This document shows, one piece after another, positions 26,297-33,339 of a DNA stretch of 64,000 nt. The first letter of the stretch is position 1; the number at the start of each line of letters is the position of its first letter. Source of the stretch: Flavisolibacter tropicus (GTDB taxonomy: Bacteria; Bacteroidota; Bacteroidia; Chitinophagales; Chitinophagaceae); contig NZ_CP011390.1 of NCBI RefSeq assembly GCF_001644645.1, positions 5,101,501 through 5,165,500 on the forward strand. The letters are read 5' to 3'. Made by a program: the position numbers and the translations under genes. Below the pieces are notes generated by a model that was given only the letters and a program-made list of their open reading frames with translations, had not been told where the DNA came from and did not search any database.

Positions 26297-26416
26297 ATGG
26301 AAAACAATGTCAAGGCCGAACTAAAAGCTGATCTTTGGGATGCGCTTCGTTTGTTGATGCTAATTCTGGCAATTGTATTTGTGTTTGTAGCACTGATTAT
26401 TTACTTCCCCTTTTAA
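26297..26416 (+). CDS. 39-residue single-helix membrane protein
   Basis: MENNVKAELKADLWDALRLL followed by a hydrophobic helix (MLILAIVFVFVALIIYFPF): an amphipathic N-terminus and one membrane span. The frame is open to an ATG at 26219, but the added 26 residues look like spacer. Small membrane proteins of this kind are common; function unknown. Confidence 0.45.
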   Translation: MENNVKAELKADLWDALRLLMLILAIVFVFVALIIYFPF

Positions 26417-26446
26417 AGATTAAGTCCACACAACCTTATATCCTGT

Positions 26447-26629
26447 TTAGATAGAGTTGCCCATTATAGAATGGTGTTTCCAAGGATAAACCAATACAGT
26501 TCTGTACGCATCTGTAGAGCGTAAATACATAGTGCCGATCCGTAGTTGATCTATTGATTGCCAAGGGGTAAGAGTACTGTTTTCATTTAGTGTAAGGTTA
26601 ATGGCGGTGTACGCAAGTTCTGTAGCCAT
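26447..26629 (-). CDS. Possible 60-residue protein
   Basis: MATELAYTAINLTLNENSTL and then TPWQSIDQLRIGTMYLRS give a protein-like composition, with no membrane helix. It begins 25 bp after the stop of the small membrane gene at 26655 on the same strand, so both could form a short operon. No family is recognised and it may be chance. Confidence 0.35.
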   Translation of the reverse strand: MATELAYTAINLTLNENSTLTPWQSIDQLRIGTMYLRSTDAYRTVLVYPWKHHSIMGNSI

Positions 26630-26654
26630 TGTTACAGGTAATTATTTGCCTGTT

Positions 26655-26816
26655 TTATCGGCTGTACAAAGCCGTGAAACTAAACAGGAAGAGCGAAAAT
26701 GCCATCAGTAATAAAATAATAAGGGTTAATTGAAAGCGAATAGATCGGCCTCGGAAAGCCACATTTTTCTGTAAAGCTGTTTCCAGCTTGGTCAAAGTCA
26801 CATTAATTACTTTCAT
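26655..26816 (-). CDS. 53-residue single-helix membrane protein
   Basis: Reads MKVINVTLTKLETALQKNVA, a short basic linker, then a strong hydrophobic helix LTLIILLLMAFSLFLFSFTAL and YSR. The predicted start has a normal N-terminus, and the amphipathic-then-transmembrane layout is like the 39-residue protein on the other strand at 26297. Function unknown. Confidence 0.5.
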   Translation of the reverse strand: MKVINVTLTKLETALQKNVAFRGRSIRFQLTLIILLLMAFSLFLFSFTALYSR

Positions 26817-27027
26817 AAAGTTTAATGGTTAAGGCTAATGGGGCATACCTGAACGGTATGATCATATGCAAGGGTCAGCAAAGATAGGGAGAGTTACAAA
26901 ATACTAACCAGTTTTTGCTGCCCGTCAAGTAATTGATTTTCTTTTGCAAGGCAGGGGTTTAAATAAGATTTTATGGAACGGTATTTGGGCTAACATTTTA
27001 TATTTTCGTTTTCACAGCAAGCAAGGA

Positions 27028-27063
27028 AAGAGCCAGTAGTAAATGCTACTGGCTCTTATTTTT
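27028..27063. terminator. Hairpin with T tract, no obvious client gene
   Basis: AAGAGCCAGTAG pairs exactly with CTACTGGCTCTT around TAAATG, followed on the + strand by ATTTTTA. The nearest complete + strand gene ends 600 bp upstream, so it may terminate an unannotated RNA or, on the - strand, the decayed frame at 27091. Confidence 0.55.
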
Positions 27064-27231
27064 AGGGCTTCTGTTATATAAATAATTAATCTAAGTGATT
27101 AATTCAATGTCAGTTAGCTTTTCCTCGTCAATAGGGCTTTTAAGCTCTTCAATAACTATTGCTTACCAGCTTGTCTAGAGATGGTAAACAAGCTGAGGGT
27201 ATGTGGTAAAATGAATAGGTGAAAGGATGTA

Positions 27232-27269
27232 ACGCCTTTGAATAAACGTTTCTGTTTATTCCAAGGCGT
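27232..27269. repeat. 16-bp imperfect inverted repeat
   Basis: ACGCCTTTGAATAAAC and GTTTATTCCAAGGCGT pair at 15 of 16 positions around GTTTCT. It lies in a gene-free stretch; structured RNA or protein-binding site. Confidence 0.45.
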
Positions 27270-27460
27270 GGTGCCAAATGAATCTTATATTTTTGAAATA
27301 TTGCTGTTTGATTCATGATTTCATGAGAGAAGGCAATTAAATAGGCAGCTGGATAAGCTTTTTGTATCTTTAGAACCTTCTTTAGGAGCCGTTTTTTCCT
27401 ACTTATATTACACTCTTATATACTGTTTGTGGCTATTATTAGGCAGCTTGCTTAACCGGG

Positions 27461-27715
27461 TTATGGTGGTACGGGTGAGGTAGGGAAGGGTGGGGCCAAA
27501 GGGTCGGCCGAAGGATCGGCTGAGGTACGGGTGAGATACGGAGTTAAGTAGGCTTCCATACGGAGTAACCTAGTCTTCCATACGGAGTAACCATGTAGGG
27601 ACAGAGGAGGAGTAGGCAAGGTAGAAAGGAGTAGCAAGCAAGGAAGACCGAAAGATGAGAGTTGTCTGAACCGGGATTTGGGGAGATTAAGGGATTACGA
27701 GGATAGATTAGGTTA
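27461..27715. repeat. GC-rich cluster of short word repeats
   Basis: GGTACGGGTGAG occurs at 27468-27479 and 27524-27535. GTCGGCCGAAGGATCGGCTGA holds two related words. CTTCCATACGGAGTAACC is repeated exactly at 27553-27570 and 27575-27592. The block then passes into GTCTGAACCGGGATTTGG and AGGGATTACGAGGAT (27663-27706), a GGATT word family also seen at 55982-56063. No open frame spans it. Confidence 0.6.
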
Positions 27716-27970
27716 CGTTGAGTTTTTCTTTAATGCAAAATCCCCCTAAAGATGAGGTGACACACCAGCTACCTTTGATAAGATCAGGATTAAATTTAAA
27801 GTGACAGACAAAAGGCCTTATATATAGAGCAAGCTAGTTGTGAATGGAAAGATGAAACCTGGAACTATCCATCACTGGCATTTGAGAGCCCCCGACGTAG
27901 GTGGATCCCGTTTACGTACTGGCGATTTGCTGGTCTCTTGCACATTATACAACAATTACCAATAAGCCTA

Positions 27971-28543
27971 TCAGTAACCCGCTCGAACGGTTTGGTTGGG
28001 AACTAAGGCAATGGCGGCCTTATGGAGCACTAGCTTTTCAGCAGTTTTATCCATTGACAGTTCAATCCATCCCATATAAAGTTTTCCTGCTTTGTCAATT
28101 TGCACAGGTAAGTATTGGTGGTTAGCCTCTGACCAACGCCCTTGCCAGAAGGAAGGTGGGGTCATGGTGGTGATCTTCTCGGTTAAAACAATGGCTGAAA
28201 TTTCGTACCAGGTATAGCCAGGATGACTCAACATTATGGGCTCGCCCTTTTTTAAAACTGGCGACTCGTCGTTATCACTATTTAAAAGGTTGGTTTTAAT
28301 TTTTGATGAAACATAAAATTGCAATCGGTCTCTTACTAAAATAGGATCACCAACCAATTGGGTTTGAAAGGAGAAGTCTACGGTGCCGTCGCCATCAAGA
28401 TCCATTTGCTTTCGGGAACCAAACTTAACTTCCGCATTCTTTAAGTCGGTATATCGCATGTTGGGTTGATCCAACCCTCCATAGTCTGGGGTGCAATTAG
28501 TCAAGGTGATGGATACAAAAGCCAGAAATAAAAAGCGGGTCAT
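27971..28543 (-). CDS. Lipoprotein with a DxDxDG calcium-like motif
   Basis: A 190-residue lipoprotein: the signal ends in SITLTNC. The sequence MDLDGDGTVDFSF is an EF-hand-like or VCBS-type calcium loop. The rest is a beta-rich domain (DRLQFYVSSKIKTNLL, WYEISAIVLTEK, YLPVQIDKAGKLYMGWIEL). It is likely in the periplasm or on the outer membrane. No family name is secure and there are no operon partners. Confidence 0.75.
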   Translation of the reverse strand: MTRFLFLAFVSITLTNCTPDYGGLDQPNMRYTDLKNAEVKFGSRKQMDLDGDGTVDFSFQTQLVGDPILVRDRLQFYVSSKIKTNLLNSDNDESPVLKKGEPIMLSHPGYTWYEISAIVLTEKITTMTPPSFWQGRWSEANHQYLPVQIDKAGKLYMGWIELSMDKTAEKLVLHKAAIALVPNQTVRAGY

Positions 28544-28906
28544 TGTTTTGGTATTTATGGTTTGACTAGCAAGTAAAGAAATAGTTATGATGATGCCTAT
28601 ATGTGTTAAATGCTTTTAACGCAAGTATCAGATGGCGCTGCAGAAAATAGGAATGGACTGTAACTTTAGCAGCCAAGTTTTACATAAACAACCACTTCAA
28701 TCCAATGGCTACGTAAGTACTTTATAAATAGGTTTGCCAAGTTTCTGTAGAGAGATTTTTATCGATGCATACTGTAGTACAATTGTTTTGTAGTGTGATT
28801 GCTCTAGCGATGCTGTTATTTACATTATCCTTTCAATAGGCACGTAAGGCTACAATGTCTACATGACGTTTTCCCAATGGGTGCTCTTTAAATTGTACTG
28901 AATCAA
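28544..28906. other. 363-bp spacer, no gene supported
   Basis: AT-rich. A 24-residue hydrophobic frame at 28765-28839 is noted but not called. No repeats or terminator stand out. Confidence 0.4.
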
Positions 28907-29446
28907 CTAACTGGATTTTTTTATTGGTTGTATTGTTAACTGTTCAGTCGCTATATTGCCATTTTGTAAAAGCCAGTTGCGTATAGTTTCGATTCTTTGT
29001 TGTGTCAGTTGGAACTTGTCCTTATCATTATTGGAGTTATCATTGTGTTCGTAAATACGGATCAGACCATTCGTATACCGTTGTTCAATAGAGTTTGCTA
29101 CTTCGTGCAGTAATTTAATAGCTTCTGAGCGCAGCGCACTTTTGTCTTTGTCAAACAGGAGCTCTTCTTTTACACTATAAATAGCGTAGTTATTTGTTTC
29201 TCTAACAATAATATCCCTATTAGTAATTTCATTATAGTTGGCCGCTGGAGCATTAAAATTTATTGTATTCCATTTGAATTTTGCCGCATGGCTAGACGCG
29301 CTTGTAATTGTAGCAGCTGCTCTATTATACTCTTCTTTATTGGGCTGGTGCGTTAGAAAAAACAGGACAGCTATTAAGCCTATACCTATTATTAGCCAGA
29401 GTATAAGGGAACTACGTTTCTTTAGCATAAAATCTAGATCTGCCAA
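28907..29446 (-). CDS. Membrane-anchored OmpA-like domain protein
   Basis: A 179-residue protein: short N-terminus (an alternative ATG lies 6 codons in), one membrane helix SLILWLIIGIGLIAVLFFLT, a linker, then an OmpA/MotB-like fold (about 95-176): EELLFDKDKSALRSEAIKLL, an RIYEHNDNS turn, and QLTQQRIETIRNWLLQNG. This fold binds the diaminopimelate stem peptide, but the usual Asp and Arg binding residues are only partly clear. It would tie the inner membrane to peptidoglycan. Single gene. Confidence 0.78.
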   Translation of the reverse strand: MADLDFMLKKRSSLILWLIIGIGLIAVLFFLTHQPNKEEYNRAAATITSASSHAAKFKWNTINFNAPAANYNEITNRDIIVRETNNYAIYSVKEELLFDKDKSALRSEAIKLLHEVANSIEQRYTNGLIRIYEHNDNSNNDKDKFQLTQQRIETIRNWLLQNGNIATEQLTIQPIKKSS

Positions 29447-29566
29447 TGCACTCTTTTTAAAGCTCTGTGGTTAAAACTGTGCCACTTAAAATATTATTTT
29501 AGAATACTACTGCTATAACTAACAAAATACGGATATGGTTGCAAAATAGAAAGGCTGTAAGTCGGC

Positions 29567-29595
29567 AAAGGCAGAACTGGTGTTGATCTGCCTTT
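29567..29595. terminator. Possible terminator hairpin
   Basis: AAAGGCAGA and TCTGCCTTT pair over 9 bp around an 11-nt loop, 62 bp past the stop of the small membrane gene at 29657. The T tract is weak. Confidence 0.35.
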
Positions 29596-29656
29596 GTTCA
29601 TCGCTGTTAGTAACAGCTGAGTAATAACTTAACCTTTGCAATAAATTGGCTTTTCT

Positions 29657-29914
29657 TTATCTGTTGGAGCTCACACCATCAGACCCTTCAAGCTTCACCA
29701 ATTTATTATAAAGGCCCATGATCAAAATTGGTGCAGCCCAATCACTTATGTAAATGCCTGCTTTTTTTGCACGAGTTAATTGCATAATACCGCCTGCTGC
29801 TAGTAAGCCTAATCCAGCCCATAAAAAAATGTCTGAAGGGAACTTAGCAGTTTGCTGCTCAATATTACGGGCTACTTTACCCTCGCGGTGCGACACGTCG
29901 TAGTTTGTTGCCAT
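29657..29914 (-). CDS. Small membrane protein with two helices
   Basis: An 85-residue protein: an N-terminal charged part (MATNYDVSHREGKVARNIEQ), a helix DIFLWAGLGLLAAGGIMQL, a basic turn (TRAKKAG) and a second hydrophobic segment WAAPILIMGLYNKLV. The Gly-rich helices suggest packing in the membrane. Function unknown. Confidence 0.6.
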   Translation of the reverse strand: MATNYDVSHREGKVARNIEQQTAKFPSDIFLWAGLGLLAAGGIMQLTRAKKAGIYISDWAAPILIMGLYNKLVKLEGSDGVSSNR

Positions 29915-30007
29915 AATGTGATTCTCCTTTTTTATTTCCAGCGTTCAACTTTCTTGCCAACTGCATGAAAATTAAATTAGAACTACGGTAATGGCGCAAG
30001 CGGTCAA

Positions 30008-30919
30008 TTAAAATAATCCTTCAATAGAAAGGTAGCGCTCACCTGTATCATAATTAAAAGTAAGTACGCGAGAACCTTTAGGTAACTCTGGTAGCTTTTT
30101 AGCTACGGCCGCCAAGGCTGCTCCTGTAGAAATGCCAGCTAGAATCCCTTCTTCTTTTGCCAGGCGTTGTGTAAATGAAAATGCTTCGTCTTTGCCTACA
30201 GTTATGACACCATCTAAAGCTTCGCGATTTAAGATGGAAGGAATAAATCCAGCACCCAGGCCTTGCAGTGGATGGGGAGAAGGAGCGCCACCACTTAAAA
30301 CTGGTGAAAGTTCAGGTTCTACGGCATATACTTTCAAGTTGGGTAACTGTTTTTTTACTATTTCTGCAATAGCGGTAATATGACCACCTGTACCTACACC
30401 TGTAATGACAGCATCTAATCGATCACCAAAATCATCAAGTACTTCTTTTGCGGTGGTTTTACGGTGGATCTCTGTATTAGCAGGATTATCAAATTGTTGA
30501 GGTATCCAGGCATTAGGTGTTGATTCAGCTAGCTCATTCGCTTTTTCTATGGCCCCTTTCATGCCTTTTTCGCGCGGGGTTAGTACAAATTCGGCACCAT
30601 ATAATGACATCAGTCTGCGCCGTTCTATACTCATGCTTTCAGGCATAACCAGTATTATGCGGTAACCTTTAACAGCTGCTACCAGGGCCAAGCCGATACC
30701 TGTATTGCCAGAGGTAGGTTCAATGATAACGCTCACCTTTTTGAGAATACCTTTTGCTTCCGCATCTTCTATCATAGAAAGAGCAATTCGGTCTTTAATG
30801 CTGGCACCTGGATTTTGCCGTTCCAGTTTCATCCAAACTTCGTAATCGCTATCAAACAATTTATTGATCCTAACATGTGGTGTATTGCCAATCAGTTCTA
30901 AAATGTTGTTTGCTTTCAT
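30008..30919 (-). CDS. cysK: Cysteine synthase (O-acetylserine sulfhydrylase)
   Basis: A 303-residue PLP enzyme that makes cysteine from O-acetylserine and sulfide. PLP Lys is in the loop [21 protein letters not shown] binds the substrate; [11 protein letters not shown] binds the PLP phosphate; [10 protein letters not shown] is the conserved end. ATG 30919 is preferred to the one 8 codons upstream because [14 protein letters not shown] then starts at the family's usual position. cysE lies 375 bp upstream on the same strand, so the enzymes of one pathway are adjacent. Confidence 0.95.
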   Translation of the reverse strand: MKANNILELIGNTPHVRINKLFDSDYEVWMKLERQNPGASIKDRIALSMIEDAEAKGILKKVSVIIEPTSGNTGIGLALVAAVKGYRIILVMPESMSIERRRLMSLYGAEFVLTPREKGMKGAIEKANELAESTPNAWIPQQFDNPANTEIHRKTTAKEVLDDFGDRLDAVITGVGTGGHITAIAEIVKKQLPNLKVYAVEPELSPVLSGGAPSPHPLQGLGAGFIPSILNREALDGVITVGKDEAFSFTQRLAKEEGILAGISTGAALAAVAKKLPELPKGSRVLTFNYDTGERYLSIEGLF

Positions 30920-31293
30920 GTTTCTATTTTTTATTAAAACCAAATCGTAAAGTGAACTTGACTTTGTTAGATCGTTGTATCAATGATTCGATAGACTACA
31001 GCATAAGCTTTCATGATGATGATACCGTTTATAAAGTCAAGCTTAGGCAATCGTTTATTAATATTGGCCAAGCCAATTGATTGGCCATGGATACAAGATA
31101 TTGGCACTTGTCATACTGCCGTTAATTCATATGGAGCAATCTTATTGTCGTTTTGACTATAGGGAAGAATATAAAGATAGTTTGTTTTCAGAAAAGAAGG
31201 TATACTGTGCAAGCTAACTATCGATATCTAACGCTTTAAGCACTTGTACCAGGTAGTTGATTTCCCTTGGGGATGCCCTCTTTCAAAATGGCA
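30920..31293. other. 374-bp cysE-cysK spacer
   Basis: Between two genes of one pathway on the same strand. It has palindromes around CCAATTGATTGG (31071-31082) and no open frame that can be defended. A separate cysK promoter probably lies here; no -7 box is clear. Confidence 0.4.
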
Positions 31294-32139
31294 TTAGATA
31301 ATGAAGTTGATTGGCTCTTCAAATGGCTCTTTGCCTTTTACTTTTACTTCGCTTTTATGGTATACAACGGATTTGGGTGGCGTGCTATGCGTAACCCATA
31401 CATTTCCTCCAATGATGCTATCGTGGCCTATGACAGTGTCTCCGCCTAAAATAGTGGCACCCGAATAAATAACTACATTGTCTTCAACAGTTGGATGTCG
31501 CTTGGTCTGAGCGTATTCTTTTGAAACATTGATAGCACCTAAAGTAACTCCTTGGTAAATCTTTACACCGTTTCCAATAACCGATGTTTCTCCGATAACG
31601 ATTCCTGTTCCATGATCGATAGCAAACGCGCTTCCTATTGTTGCACCGGGATGAATGTCAATGCCGGTTTCACTGTGAGCGATTTCCGCTAGCAGGCGTG
31701 GCAGATATGGTAGTTTTTGCATCCAAAGCTGATGAGCTACCCGGTGCACGGTGATAGCATAGAAGCCAGGATATGTGGCCATAACCTCCATAATACTTGT
31801 AGCCGCAGGGTCAAAAGTATATATGGCATCTGCATCTTCTCGCAGGCATTGATAAATTGTTGGAAGGGTTTCCATAAAGCGCCGGGTGTGACTGGTCGCC
31901 AGTTCATTGTTTTTAACTGTTGCCTGTATTAATTGTTCCAATTCTATTTTGATCTGTTCATACTGTATGAGCAACTCTTCCTTGCTACATGGGCTTGGTG
32001 TACGACAAATAAAAAGTAAGCTAAAGATCTGGTGGATGAAGTTAGCCGCTGAAACTCTCCCGGGAAAGTAGGGTAATTGTTCTCGCTCTTTTAATAGTAG
32101 GTCTATAAAAGCTTCATGTGATAAGTTGGGACTGTGCAT
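31294..32139 (-). CDS. cysE: Serine O-acetyltransferase
   Basis: A 281-residue enzyme that transfers acetyl from acetyl-CoA to serine, the first step to cysteine. The left-handed beta helix is visible in the hexapeptide repeats GATIGSAFAIDHGTGIVIGETSVIGNGVKIYQGVTLG and DNVVIYSGATILGGDTVIG; the DHGTG and HPGATIG catalytic His residues are present. The N-terminus is long (about 140 residues), as in the plant- and Bacteroidota-type enzymes. The C-terminal end that enters the CysK active site reads EEPINFII, which ends in the Ile typical of that complex. Pairs with cysK downstream. Confidence 0.93.
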   Translation of the reverse strand: MHSPNLSHEAFIDLLLKEREQLPYFPGRVSAANFIHQIFSLLFICRTPSPCSKEELLIQYEQIKIELEQLIQATVKNNELATSHTRRFMETLPTIYQCLREDADAIYTFDPAATSIMEVMATYPGFYAITVHRVAHQLWMQKLPYLPRLLAEIAHSETGIDIHPGATIGSAFAIDHGTGIVIGETSVIGNGVKIYQGVTLGAINVSKEYAQTKRHPTVEDNVVIYSGATILGGDTVIGHDSIIGGNVWVTHSTPPKSVVYHKSEVKVKGKEPFEEPINFII

Positions 32140-32429
32140 ATCGAATAGCTTATTGATGCAGATGATAGATGAAGCAAAGGTCGTTTGATTGTCTTAAAAT
32201 TTTAAGATGAACTTGGTTGGGAGGGGTGCTAAACTCTGGAATTAATACTGGGGCTCATTTACGAACATAGCGTTTTGGATACCTGTCAACCAAGCATGAC
32301 AGGGCCTAAATAGCTTTTAATTATGATTCTGACAGATAAGATGATTTAGCCAGTTTTCAGTTGCTGTAATATGCAATAACAATAGTTCTAAAATATCGCA
32401 TTCTGGGTAGTACCTATTTTGAGAGAAAA

Positions 32430-32897
32430 CTATATCGTTTCGGTATGGTAAGGAAGGTATCTGTTATTGTGGTAGAATTGGGCTTTAATAGCAGCCGGCG
32501 CCTCCCATGTCATAGTAATAATATCTTTAAGTGATTGTACAAGCAGAGAGAAGTTAGTTGGTTTTTTAAAGTATAATGTTGCTCCCATTCCATAGGCAGT
32601 ATTGATTTCTTTGGGGTTGTCTGAACTGCTATACATTACAATGGGAATATGTGCATAATTAGCGTTCGCCTGTATATCATTCAGGCAATCAAAACCACTG
32701 ATTCGAGGTAAATTAATGTCTAAAAAAATTAAGTCGGGCTGAAAGGCCGCAATTGCTGTCAGAGCAGTTTCACTTTGGTGTACATACGAAAGTTGTAAAG
32801 AACCCGATATTGATTTAAGTGCTTGTTCAAACACATCACAATCATCTTTGTCATCATCAATAAGTAAGATATTTTGAATTGCTTTGGCTGCTGGCAT
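32430..32897 (-). CDS. CheY-like response regulator
   Basis: A 155-residue receiver domain with no output domain. Acidic pocket IDDDKDD, phosphoacceptor Asp60 in LIFLDINLP, switch Ser/Thr in YSSSD, and conserved Lys in FKKPTNF are visible. Such lone receivers act by protein contact. No kinase gene is adjacent, so its partner is elsewhere. Confidence 0.9.
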   Translation of the reverse strand: MPAAKAIQNILLIDDDKDDCDVFEQALKSISGSLQLSYVHQSETALTAIAAFQPDLIFLDINLPRISGFDCLNDIQANANYAHIPIVMYSSSDNPKEINTAYGMGATLYFKKPTNFSLLVQSLKDIITMTWEAPAAIKAQFYHNNRYLPYHTETI

Positions 32898-33303
32898 AAG
32901 GTAATTTTTGAGGTATACTCATCGTTTAGTCGAACTACACAGCTTTTTAATGATATAAGTGAATGTACAAACTTCTATTGGCTATGTAAAGACTTAATAT
33001 TTATAGAGAATTCCCTAAGCGTATCAGGAAAGAATTGAACTCGGTTAAAGGCAGCTTTGAAATGGTTCTGAATATAGTAAAGGATAATTACAGCAAAAGC
33101 CTTAAGAAATAAGTGTAAAATAGGCCGGCCCTGTAGATACAGGGCCGGAGTAGTGCATTTATTACATGCACATGAGGAAATACAAAGTTATTTTAACAGA
33201 ACGAGCTATTGTTTAAGAAAAGGTTAAGTGTGCAAAAAAAATGGATGAATGGAAAGATAATTTATATGTAAAAAAAGATGAACCAGAGTAAATTATAAGA
33301 AAA
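32898..33303. other. 406-bp spacer with two hairpins
   Basis: No coding frame is supported. A perfect 10-bp hairpin (CCGGCCCTGT, loop AGAT, 33125-33148) is followed by a 6-bp one (GTGCAT/ATGCAC, 33153-33171). A small structured RNA or a terminator of an unseen transcript is possible. Confidence 0.4.
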
Positions 33304-33327
33304 AGCCCCTGTTGAACAGCAGGGGCT
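33304..33327 (-). terminator. clpB terminator
   Basis: AGCCCCTG and CAGGGGCT pair around an 8-nt loop, followed on the - strand by TTTTTCTT, 13 bp past the clpB stop. Confidence 0.8.
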
Positions 33328-33339
33328 AAAAGGACTTGT

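Larger units (their letters stand above)
26817..27970. other. 1.15-kb region without a convincing gene
   Basis: Holds several structured or repetitive pieces listed separately: a terminator-like hairpin at 27028-27057, an inverted repeat at 27232-27269, and a GC-rich word-repeat block at 27461-27715. A 23-codon open stretch on the - strand (27091-27162) with good protein-like composition (EELKSPIDEEKLTDIELIT) follows a stop codon directly and has no start, so it could be the end of a decayed gene. Confidence 0.5.

Noticed and set aside
27091..27162. 23-codon - strand stretch with protein-like composition
   Set aside because: It follows a stop codon directly and has no start codon; perhaps a relic. 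Not called as a gene.
28765..28839. 24-residue hydrophobic frame
   Set aside because: Too short to judge; hydrophobic frames occur by chance in AT-rich spacers. No neighbouring gene explains it.
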